Assembly: GCA_027482185.1 (NCBI GenBank)
Contig: JAIXWF010000022.1
Location: 744,001-808,000 of the forward strand
From: Opitutaceae bacterium
GTDB lineage: Bacteria > Verrucomicrobiota > Verrucomicrobiia > Opitutales > Opitutaceae
Length of the DNA stretch: 64,000 nt
Reading direction: 5' to 3'
Positions 1-7,964 of the stretch are shown one piece after another; position 1 is the first letter of the stretch, and each line of letters starts with the position of its first letter. Under the pieces are notes generated by a model that was given only the letters and a program-made list of their open reading frames with translations, ran no database searches and was not told the origin of the DNA. Position numbers and translations under genes: made by a program.

Positions 1-1
1 C

Positions 2-3000
2 GGTACCGACACCCTCGCGACCTACCAGACCGTGCTGCGCACGGTGGGTTACCGTTCCACGGCTGCCGATGCCACGAACGGCGGGGCCAGCACCGCCCGG
101 ACCATCGCGTTCACCGTCTCGAACGGCACTGCGAGCAGTGCCGCTGCCACCCGCTCGATTTCGGTGGCGCCGCCGCCGCCCGCCATCGTTTCGCTGACCC
201 CGGCAACCGGCAGCACGGCCGGCGGGACGACCGTAGTGATCGCCGGCACGCGGTTCACGGGTGCGACGGCCGTCGCCTTCGGCGGCACCGCGGCCGCGAG
301 CTTCACCGTCGACAGCGCGACGGCGATCACCGCCATCACCCCGGCGGGCGCCGCCGGCGCCGTCAATGTCACCGTCACCACCGCCGCCGGCACGGCGACG
401 GCGAACGGCGCCTTCACCTATGCGGCTCCGGTTTCGGTGCCCGGGGCGCCGACGATCGGCATCGCGACAGCCGGCGACGCGCGGGCGACGGTGACCTTTG
501 CGGCGCCCGCAAGCAACGGCGGAGCGGCGATCACGGGCTACACGGTGACGGCGAGCCCCGGCGGTATCACCGGTTCGGGTACGGGGTCGCCGGTTACGGT
601 GACCGGCCTGGCCAACGGCACGAGTTACACGTTCACGGTCACCGCGACCAACTCGGCCGGCACGGGGGCGGCTTCGGGCGCGAGCGCCGCGGCGACGCCG
701 TTGGCGCCGCCGGCCATCACCGCGCACCCGGCGACGCAGACGGTGGCCGGCAAGGGCAGCGCGACGCTCTCGGTGGCGGCGTCCGGTACCGCGCCGTTCA
801 CCTACCAATGGTATTTCGACAACGCTCCGATCGCGGGCGCGGTGTTTCCGACCTACACGTTGCCGTTTGCCCTCGTGCAGCATGCCGGCGCCTACAAGGT
901 AACGGTCACGAATGCCGCCGGCTCCGCCACGAGCAACCCGGCCGCCGTGACCGTCGGGCCCTACGTGGTCAATTCGTCCCCGGACCGCTCCGTCGGCCTC
1001 GGGGGCCGGCACACGTTCTTCGTCGCCGCGGAAGGCAGCGGCACCCTCGCGTATCAGTGGCGCAAGGACGGGACCGCGATTCCGGGCGCGAACAGCGCGA
1101 CCTATCCGGTCGATCCGGTCGCGGTGTCCCATGCCGGCAGCTACGATGTGGTCGTGTCGCACGGCACCTCCGCGGCCACCGCAACCTCGCCGGCCGCCGT
1201 GCTGACGGCGTTGCCCAACGCGTCCGTTTACCTCGGGACGACGGCGCTGGCGACGGCGGACGGCGTTGCCGCCTTCCTGTCGATCGAAGGCAGCGGAACC
1301 AAAAAAATCATTCTGGCGGCCTACGGTCCCGCGCTGGGCGACGCGGCGGCGGTTTCGGATCCCCATCTGATCCTTGAAAGCGCGACGCGGGTTACGGTCG
1401 GGACCAATGACGATTGGGGCTCGATCAGCGACGGCACGTTTGCCGCCGCCTACACCCGGCTCGGGCTCAGGCCGCTGGCGGCCAACAGCAAGGATGCCGT
1501 GATCTATGCCACCCTGCCTGCCGGATCATACCGGATCCGGATTGCCGGGGTCGGCGGCGCGACCGGGAAGGTGGGACTGGCGATCGCCGATGCCGACCTC
1601 AACCCCGCGACCCGCATCGCCTATCTTGGAATCCGCGGGCCGGTCAGCCCGGCGCTGCCGTTCACCGGCGGTTTCACGATGGTCAACTCCGCCGGCAAGA
1701 AACTGCTGTTTCGCGCGGTGGGCCCCGGGCTCGGTTCGTCCGGCTTGGCGGATCCCGTGCTTCGGCTCTACGACAGCAACGGGACAACGGTGGTCGCCCA
1801 GAACGACGATTGGGCCGGCGACGCGACGTTGGCCGCCGCGTTCGCGCAGGCGCGTGCTTTCACTCTGGCCAACACCGGCAAGGACTCCGCCGTGCTCGGC
1901 GAGTTGCGCATCGGCACCGGCAGCTACACGGCCCAGGTCACCTCGGCCGCGGGCAGCGGGGACGTGTTGTTCGAACTCTACGATCTGACCGGGGTCCAGC
2001 CTTTCGACGGGGCCCCGCTGGTGATCGTTCCGCCTGCCAGCCAGACCGTGAGCGGCGGCAGCCTCACGTTGGCGGCGACCGCCATCGGCGGCAGCGGCAC
2101 GCTCGCCTACCAGTGGCGCAAGGGGGGCACGAATGTCTCCGGGGCCACGGGTGCGAGCCTCACGCTGAACTCCGTCTCGCCCGCCGATTCCGGCAACTAC
2201 GATGTCGTCGTGACGCGGACCGCAGGTTCCGGCTCCGCGATCAGCAGCGTGGCGGCCGTCCACGTCGTTCCCTCCGCCAGCAGCGCGAGCGGACCCGCGG
2301 CCGCCCGTTACCGGGCTGCCGATGTCCTCGGTTTTACCGTCTCGTACAACGGCGCGATCACGGTGACCGGTCTGCCGCGCCTCGCGTTGACCATCGGCAG
2401 TGCGGCCGCCTACGCCGTCTATGACCCGGCGGCGAGCACCGCCACCGCGTTGGCCTTCCGTTACACGGTCCAATCCGGCGACACCGATGCCGATGGGATC
2501 GCGGTGGCCGCGAACGTCGATCTGAACGGCGGGACGTTGACCGATACCCAGGGCAACAATGTCGGCCTCGGCTTCACAGCGCCGGCGCTGTCGGCCGTGT
2601 TGGTCGATACGACCGTGCCGACCCTCACCGCGGTGGCGGTCGCGTCCGGCAACGCCGCCCCGGGCCGGGCCAAGGCCGGCGATACGGTCACCGTGACCTT
2701 CACCGCGAGCGAGCCCATCGCCGCGCCTGGCGCGACGATCGCGGGCCGGGCCGCGACCGTCACGGTGCTGGCCGGCAACACCTACTCGGCGGCTCTGGTG
2801 CTCGCGGCGGGCGATGCGGAAGGGACCGTCCCGTTCTCGATTTCGTTCGCGGATCTCGCGGGCAATGCCGGCGTCGCCGTCACCGCCGCGACGAATGCGT
2901 CCGCCGTGGTCTACGACCGGACGGTTCCGACCCTGGCCGCAGTCTCGATCGGTTCGGGCAACGCCAACGCCCAATGGGCCAAGACCGGCGACGCCGTCAC

Positions 3001-5917
3001 CGTGACGTTCACCGCGAACGAGGCGATCGTCGCGCCGGTGGCGACCATCGCGGGCCGGACCGCCGCGGTGACCGCCGTATCCGGCAACACCTATACGGCC
3101 GCGATCACGCTGGCCGCGGGCGATCCGGAAGGCGCCGTGGTCTTCTCGCTGAGCTTCTCCGATCCGGCGGGAAATGTCGGTGCGGCCGTGACCGTCACCA
3201 CGGATGCCTCGGCGGTGACGTATGACCGGACGCCGCCGGTGATCACCGGCTCGCTCACCGCCAATCTTACCTACAAGTCGGCGTATGCGTACACGATCAC
3301 GGCCGGCGGCGCCGCGGTAGCGTACAGCGCGACCGGCTTGCCGGCGGGCCTATCCCTGTCGGCTGCCACGATCTCCGGGGCCCCGGTGACGAGCGGCAGT
3401 TTCACGGTGGCGCTCGCCGCGACCGATGCGGCCGGCAACACCGGCACCGCCAACCTCGCGCTCTCCGTCGGCCGGATCAACCTCACCGTCGCCGGGGCCG
3501 CGGCCCGGGACAAAATCTACGACGGCAATGCCGTGGCCGTGCTCTCGTTGGCCGGCGCGACGCTGGTTGGCGTGGCCGGGGGCGACAACGTGGTCCTCGG
3601 GACCGGTTCGGCCGCCGGTGTTTTTGCCGATGCCAATGTCGGCGGCGGCAAGACCGTCACGATCACCGGCCTCGCTTTGGGCGGCACCGACGCTTCCCAC
3701 TATTCGCTTACCCAGCCGACGGCGACCGCCGCGATCACCCCGGCGGCGGCCGCCATCGCGATCTCGAATCTGAACCAGACCTATGACGGTCGCCCGAAGA
3801 CCGTTGCGATCGCCGTGACTCCGGCCGCGGCGACCACGGTCGTGTACGGCAATGTTCGCGAGGGCGTTTCGCCCACGGCTGCGGGCAGCTATCCGGTTTC
3901 GGTCAATGTCCTTGATCCGAATTACAGCGGCAGCGCCACGGCCACGCTGGTGATCGCGAAGGCGCCGCAGACGATCAGCATTGCGGCACCCGCGACGGCG
4001 ACCTTGGCGGCTCCGATCGCGGTCGGCGCCACCGCGAGCAGCGGCCTGCCCGTTACCCTGGCGGTGGCGGGGCCCGCCGGGCTGGCCGGCGGACAATTGA
4101 CGTTTTCGGCGCCGGGCACCGCGACCCTGACGGCCACGCAGGCCGGCAACGACAATGTCGCCGCCGCGACCGCCACGGCGACTGTCACCGTCGCCGGCAA
4201 ACTCGCGCAGACGATCGCGTTCGGACCGCTTCCCGACCGCTTGAGCAACAGCGGCGGCTTCACGCTCCAGGCGACCGCCAGCAGCGGTTTGCCGGTGAGC
4301 TTTGCGGTGGTGTCGGGCCCGGCGCTCCTGTCCGGCACGCGGATCGATTTGGGCGGGACGGTGGGGCGGGTGCAGGTCCGTGCTTCGCAGGCCGGAAATG
4401 CGATGTACGAAGCCGCGCCGGAAGTGATTTCGGCCTTCGACGTCACCGCCGCCGGCACCAACGTGTACTTCGGGTCGCTCACGGCTCCCGGCGGCACCCC
4501 GGGCTCCGGCGATATCGCGGCGGCGATTCCGCCGAACGCGAACCAGATGGCGTTGCTCGTGGTGGCGCCGACGTTCGGCTTGAGCTCATTCTTCGAATTT
4601 CTGCTCAACCCGGACGGAACGTTCTCGTTTTCGACGGTGGCCGCCGGCGACGCGGGCAATGCGCCGGTACCGAACCGGATTCCGGCCGTCGCGGCGGCAC
4701 CGGTGCCGCTGACCCTGCGGGGCTCCGTGGTGAACGGCGTGCTCCAAGGAGTGATCGAACCCTTGGGCTTGGCCTTCAGGGCCGCGGTGTTGCCGGTGAC
4801 CGGGGCTTCGGCCAATGCCGCCGGTTTCTACCGCTCCAGCAGCCTCGCGACGGCGTCCGGAACGACCTACTCTGTGGTCGGTACGAACAATCAAGTCCTC
4901 GTTTTGGCCTCCACGCCGGAGCTCACCGCGGGCGGTCTCACAACCTTGGGTTCCGACCTGAGCTTCAACCTGCAGGCCTCGACGACCGGCGGGACGGCCA
5001 CGATTCGCGGCAGCGTTGACGAACCCACCACGAGCGTGAATGGATCGATCACCGTGCCCGGTCGGGACGTGATCAACTTCTCGGGCGTCGCCATCACGAC
5101 CGTCCGAACGGACCGGCTGATCAATCTTTCCTCCCGGGTGCGGATCGGCGCCGGCCGCCCGCTCATCACCGGCTTCGTGGTCGGCGGCACGGCGGCCAAG
5201 AGCGTCCTCCTGCGTGCGGTCGGCCCGGCGCTGGCGGGCTTCGGCGTTGCGGGGGTGCTGCCCAACCCGCGGCTGCAGCTCTTCGACGCGGCGGGCAACG
5301 TCGTCGCGGAAAACGACGACTGGAGCGGCGCCGATACCGCGGCAGCCATGGCCCGGGTCGGCGCCTTCGGTTTGGCGAACGGGGTCCGAGATGCCGCGTT
5401 GCTGGCGGACCTCGTGCCCGGAGCCTACACCATGCAGGTGACCGAAACCGGGGGCACCGGTGTGGCGCTCGCCGAAATCTACGATGCGAGCGGCAATCCC
5501 AATGCGGATTACCAACGATTGGTGAACATCTCGACACGCGGCGAGGCCGGCACCGGTGAAAACGTTCTGATCGGCGGATTCATCATCTCCGGCAACGCGC
5601 CGAAGCGGGTGCTAATCCGCGGCATCGGGCCCGGTTTGGCGGCCTTCGGTCTGACCGGGGTTCTGGCCGATCCGCGCCTGCGCATCTACCGCAGCGGTGA
5701 ACTGGTCGGGGAAAACGACAACTGGGGCACCGTCCCGGCCTCGGCCGCGGCCACGGCGCAAGCGGCGCGGGACACGGGGGCATTTGCGCTGGCCGCCGGT
5801 AGCCGCGACGCCGCCGTCATCCTGACGCTTACCCCCGGAGCCTACACCGGTCAGGTCGACTCGGCCGACGGTACCGGAAGCGGCACTGCCCTCGTCGAGA
5901 TCTACGAACTGCCCTGA
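2..5917 (+). CDS. Giant secreted multidomain Ig-like protein, 3' part (5' end outside window)
   Basis: The frame is open from the first complete codon, so the start and any signal peptide lie upstream. Visible domains by nucleotide position: an IPT/TIG domain (about 170-420), fibronectin type III (430-700), Ig-like domains with YQW cores (707-1208 and 2015-2270), two bacterial Ig-like repeats (2610-3235), a putative-Ig domain (3240-3475), YDG and MBG domains (about 3477-3960) and further beta-sandwich repeats up to 4450. Four modules of about 130 residues carry a conserved NDDW and GSY/GAYT-type core, in two tandem pairs (about 1215-1995 and 5117-5914). The protein ends with the last module, with no recognised cell-wall or T9SS tail. 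It is probably an exported surface or adhesin-like protein; the ligand is unknown. No catalytic domain is recognisable. Confidence 0.8.
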   Translation, partial: GTDTLATYQTVLRTVGYRSTAADATNGGASTARTIAFTVSNGTASSAAATRSISVAPPPPAIVSLTPATGSTAGGTTVVIAGTRFTGATAVAFGGTAAASFTVDSATAITAITPAGAAGAVNVTVTTAAGTATANGAFTYAAPVSVPGAPTIGIATAGDARATVTFAAPASNGGAAITGYTVTASPGGITGSGTGSPVTVTGLANGTSYTFTVTATNSAGTGAASGASAAATPLAPPAITAHPATQTVAGKGSATLSVAASGTAPFTYQWYFDNAPIAGAVFPTYTLPFALVQHAGAYKVTVTNAAGSATSNPAAVTVGPYVVNSSPDRSVGLGGRHTFFVAAEGSGTLAYQWRKDGTAIPGANSATYPVDPVAVSHAGSYDVVVSHGTSAATATSPAAVLTALPNASVYLGTTALATADGVAAFLSIEGSGTKKIILAAYGPALGDAAAVSDPHLILESATRVTVGTNDDWGSISDGTFAAAYTRLGLRPLAANSKDAVIYATLPAGSYRIRIAGVGGATGKVGLAIADADLNPATRIAYLGIRGPVSPALPFTGGFTMVNSAGKKLLFRAVGPGLGSSGLADPVLRLYDSNGTTVVAQNDDWAGDATLAAAFAQARAFTLANTGKDSAVLGELRIGTGSYTAQVTSAAGSGDVLFELYDLTGVQPFDGAPLVIVPPASQTVSGGSLTLAATAIGGSGTLAYQWRKGGTNVSGATGASLTLNSVSPADSGNYDVVVTRTAGSGSAISSVAAVHVVPSASSASGPAAARYRAADVLGFTVSYNGAITVTGLPRLALTIGSAAAYAVYDPAASTATALAFRYTVQSGDTDADGIAVAANVDLNGGTLTDTQGNNVGLGFTAPALSAVLVDTTVPTLTAVAVASGNAAPGRAKAGDTVTVTFTASEPIAAPGATIAGRAATVTVLAGNTYSAALVLAAGDAEGTVPFSISFADLAGNAGVAVTAATNASAVVYDRTVPTLAAVSIGSGNANAQWAKTGDAVTVTFTANEAIVAPVATIAGRTAAVTAVSGNTYTAAITLAAGDPEGAVVFSLSFSDPAGNVGAAVTVTTDASAVTYDRTPPVITGSLTANLTYKSAYAYTITAGGAAVAYSATGLPAGLSLSAATISGAPVTSGSFTVALAATDAAGNTGTANLALSVGRINLTVAGAAARDKIYDGNAVAVLSLAGATLVGVAGGDNVVLGTGSAAGVFADANVGGGKTVTITGLALGGTDASHYSLTQPTATAAITPAAAAIAISNLNQTYDGRPKTVAIAVTPAAATTVVYGNVREGVSPTAAGSYPVSVNVLDPNYSGSATATLVIAKAPQTISIAAPATATLAAPIAVGATASSGLPVTLAVAGPAGLAGGQLTFSAPGTATLTATQAGNDNVAAATATATVTVAGKLAQTIAFGPLPDRLSNSGGFTLQATASSGLPVSFAVVSGPALLSGTRIDLGGTVGRVQVRASQAGNAMYEAAPEVISAFDVTAAGTNVYFGSLTAPGGTPGSGDIAAAIPPNANQMALLVVAPTFGLSSFFEFLLNPDGTFSFSTVAAGDAGNAPVPNRIPAVAAAPVPLTLRGSVVNGVLQGVIEPLGLAFRAAVLPVTGASANAAGFYRSSSLATASGTTYSVVGTNNQVLVLASTPELTAGGLTTLGSDLSFNLQASTTGGTATIRGSVDEPTTSVNGSITVPGRDVINFSGVAITTVRTDRLINLSSRVRIGAGRPLITGFVVGGTAAKSVLLRAVGPALAGFGVAGVLPNPRLQLFDAAGNVVAENDDWSGADTAAAMARVGAFGLANGVRDAALLADLVPGAYTMQVTETGGTGVALAEIYDASGNPNADYQRLVNISTRGEAGTGENVLIGGFIISGNAPKRVLIRGIGPGLAAFGLTGVLADPRLRIYRSGELVGENDNWGTVPASAAATAQAARDTGAFALAAGSRDAAVILTLTPGAYTGQVDSADGTGSGTALVEIYELP

Positions 5918-5930
5918 GCGGGATCATGCC

Positions 5931-5951
5931 GTTGAGAGCCGAGAGTTGAGG
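5931..5951 (+). repeat. Degenerate heptamer array (GTTGAGA type), 3 units
   Basis: Units GTTGAGA, GCCGAGA and GTTGAGG lie 14 bp after the stop codon of the surface-protein gene. This is one member of the period-7 repeat family seen at many gene ends in this window. Confidence 0.7.
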
Positions 5952-5987
5952 AAACTCTGAAAAGCGCGGCGCCTGCCGGCGCAATGG

Positions 5988-6062
5988 AGCCGCGAGCGCC
6001 AGCGAGTGGTTCCGGCCCCGCGCGAAAGCCGATTTCCCCTCCACTCGCCGGCGCTCGCGGCT
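5988..6062. terminator. Long hairpin between convergent genes
   Basis: Arms 5988-6009 and 6041-6062 are inverted copies matching at 21 of 22 positions, with a 31-base loop. A run of five T follows at 6075-6079. It could act as a terminator for the upstream + strand gene or be part of a repeat element. The stem is longer than a usual intrinsic terminator. Confidence 0.5.
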
Positions 6063-6088
6063 ACGGTTCGGTCGTTTTTCTGAGCTTC

Positions 6089-6109
6089 CTTGAGAGTTGA
6101 GAGATCGAA
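6089..6109 (+). repeat. Degenerate heptamer array (CTTGAGA/GTTGAGA type)
   Basis: Units CTTGAGA, GTTGAGA and GATCGAA are followed by CCGCCG. Almost the same string recurs at 45115-45135, more than 39 kb away. Confidence 0.65.
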
Positions 6110-6165
6110 CCGCCGCGGATCCGAAAACGGTGCCGCCGCACGCCACCGAGAAACCGACCGGTTTG

Positions 6166-6193
6166 CTCTCAACTCTCAGCCAAGCTCTCTCAC
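6166..6193 (-). repeat. Degenerate heptamer array, inverted orientation
   Basis: CTCTCAA, CTCTCAG, CCAAGCT and CTCTCAC are the reverse complement type of the arrays at 5931 and 6089. Confidence 0.65.
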
Positions 6194-6305
6194 CGGTGTG
6201 AGTTCGGTTGAGGCGAGCGACAGTCCGCGGACGTCCAGCCCGGTGCCGTCGCGGTGACGAACTGGAAAACGCGGCCCGGCTCGGCCGGTCAGTTTCAGGA
6301 TTTTC

Positions 6306-7727
6306 TCACCAGAACGGTTTGGCTTGCTCGGCGCTCCACGTTTCCCAGCGCGCCACGAGGTCCGCGAGACGCGCGGGTTCGCGGGCGGCGAGGTTCGTTT
6401 GTTCCCCGGGATCGGCGGCCAGATTGAAGAGTTCCCAGCCGGCTTCCGCGCCGCGCACGGGTTGCCGCACGATTTTCCAATCTTCGTGCCGCAGGGCGGC
6501 GCGGGCTCCGGCGCGCCAGAAAAACGTGCGCGGCGCGGTGGGCGCGGCCCCCGGCGCGAACAGCGGCACCAGGTCGACGCCGTCGCGGGCTTTCGCGTCG
6601 AGCGTCACGCCGGCCGCGGCCAAGGCTGTGGCCGTCGCGTCCATGGAGATAACCGGCATCTCCGCAGCCACGCCGGCCGGCAGCCGCGCGGGCCAGCGCA
6701 CGATGAACGGCACGCGGATGCCGCCTTCGTACACGGTGCTCTTTTCGCCGCGGAGGGGCGCATTGCTCGACGTCAGTTCGCGGGTCGGGCCGCCGTTGTC
6801 GGAAAGGAACACCACGAGCGTATCGCGCTCGAGCCCGGTTTCCCGAAGCGTCGCGAGCACTTCGCCGACGCCGTCGTCGAGGTGCGCGAGCAAGGCGGCG
6901 AAAATCCGCCGGTGCAGGTCGGGCACGTGGCGGAATTTCTCCAGATAACGGTCCGCGGCCTGCAGCGGGCTGTGCACGGCGTTGTAGGCAAGGTAGAGGA
7001 AGAAAGGCTGCGAGCGATGCCGGAGGATGAAGTCGCAGGCCTCGCGCGTGAACGCATCGGTGAGATTGGCGGTTTCGTTCACCGGCTGGCTGTCGCGCAA
7101 GATCGGGTTGTCGGCGTTGTAGTCCGGTTCCGTGTTGCCCATGTGCGTGGTCCAGACGGTGCGTCCGTCGGGCGAAACCCAGCGACCCTTGCCGCCGTCC
7201 GGCAGGGCCGTGCGCCGCAGCCACGTGGTGACGCCCGTGCCCGGCGCCGGCACGTAGGTGTGGCCCTCGTGCAGGAAGCCGAAGAATTCGTCGAAGCCGC
7301 GGCGCAGCGGATGGAAGGCGGGCGTGCCGCCGAGGTGCCATTTGCCGACGAGACCGGTCGCGTAGCCGACGCCGCGCAGGCGCTCGGCGACGGTGCGCTC
7401 GCCCGCGGGCAGGCCGATGCGCGGGTCGGCGTTCAGCAGGCCGGTCGGGTTGTTCTCGTAGCCGAAGCGCGTCTGGTAGCGGCCCGTGAGCAGCGCGGCG
7501 CGCGACGGCGCGCAGAACGAGGCGGTCACATAGCCCTGCGTGAAACGCACGCCGCCGGCGGCGAGCGCATCGAGATTCGGGGTGGGGATTTCGCGGCCGC
7601 CGTAGCAGCCGGGTTCGCCGTAGCCGAGATCGTCGGCGACGATGAAGAGGACATTGGGCCGCGCCGGCCGGTCGGCCGCCGCGAGCGGCAAGGTCAGGCA
7701 AAGGGAAAGCAGAATCGGGAAACGCAT
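6306..7727 (-). CDS. Secreted family S1 sulfatase
   Basis: The 473-residue product has a signal peptide (about 1-18, ending LAAA) and the features of formylglycine sulfatases: an N-terminal metal-binding DD at 32-33, the C-x-P-S-R signature at 72-76 with Cys72 as the residue expected to be converted to formylglycine, a GKWH motif at 128-131 and SDNGG at 309-313. Length is normal for the family. The protein should hydrolyse sulfate esters, probably of polysaccharides, in the periplasm or outside the cell. Substrate cannot be read from the sequence, and no sulfatase-maturating enzyme or glycosidase is adjacent. It is convergent with the surface-protein gene. Confidence 0.9.
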   Translation of the reverse strand: MRFPILLSLCLTLPLAAADRPARPNVLFIVADDLGYGEPGCYGGREIPTPNLDALAAGGVRFTQGYVTASFCAPSRAALLTGRYQTRFGYENNPTGLLNADPRIGLPAGERTVAERLRGVGYATGLVGKWHLGGTPAFHPLRRGFDEFFGFLHEGHTYVPAPGTGVTTWLRRTALPDGGKGRWVSPDGRTVWTTHMGNTEPDYNADNPILRDSQPVNETANLTDAFTREACDFILRHRSQPFFLYLAYNAVHSPLQAADRYLEKFRHVPDLHRRIFAALLAHLDDGVGEVLATLRETGLERDTLVVFLSDNGGPTRELTSSNAPLRGEKSTVYEGGIRVPFIVRWPARLPAGVAAEMPVISMDATATALAAAGVTLDAKARDGVDLVPLFAPGAAPTAPRTFFWRAGARAALRHEDWKIVRQPVRGAEAGWELFNLAADPGEQTNLAAREPARLADLVARWETWSAEQAKPFW

Positions 7728-7801
7728 GGTCGCCGGGGGTAAGGAGAACGGGGTGCCGTGAACCTCCCGAATCCCGCCGCCGCGTCAACGGCGGTCGGAG
7801 A

Positions 7802-7836
7802 ATTGCGGATCGCGGATTGCGGGTTGCGGATTTCCA
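7802..7836 (+). repeat. Degenerate heptamer array (ATTGCGG type), 5 units
   Basis: Units ATTGCGG, ATCGCGG, ATTGCGG, GTTGCGG and ATTTCCA lie in the gap upstream of the sulfatase start. Same period as the other arrays but a different sequence flavour. Confidence 0.65.
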
Positions 7837-7887
7837 GCCGGCGCCCGGTCCCTTTTCCACCCCCGCGTGAGGCGGCGCCCGCCTGGA

Positions 7888-7964
7888 AACCCAGAACCCA
7901 AAACTCAAAACCCAGAACCAGAGCCCCGAATCTCCGAACTCCAAACCCCGAACTCCGAACCTCT
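7888..7964 (-). repeat. Degenerate heptamer array (AACCCAG/AACTCCG type), about 11 units
   Basis: Units include AACCCAG, AACCCAA, AACTCAA, ATCTCCG, AACCCCG and AACTCCG, with one single-base phase slip near 7929. The array begins directly at the stop codon of ccoI (7963-7965). Very similar arrays occur at 45148 and 57992. Confidence 0.75.

Larger units (their letters stand above)
5918..6305. other. Intergenic block between convergent genes, repeat-rich
   Basis: This 388-bp gap between the surface protein and the sulfatase holds no credible gene. It contains three heptamer-repeat patches (5931-5951, 6089-6109, 6166-6193), the outer two in opposite orientation, and a long inverted repeat at 5988-6062. 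The stretch 5931-6193 therefore looks like a small composite repeat element bounded by inverted GTTGAGA/TCTCAAC heptamers. Confidence 0.6.

Noticed and set aside
1526-2974. A 482-codon minus-strand frame inside the surface protein
   Set aside because: Gly/Arg-rich antisense shadow without any recognisable domain.
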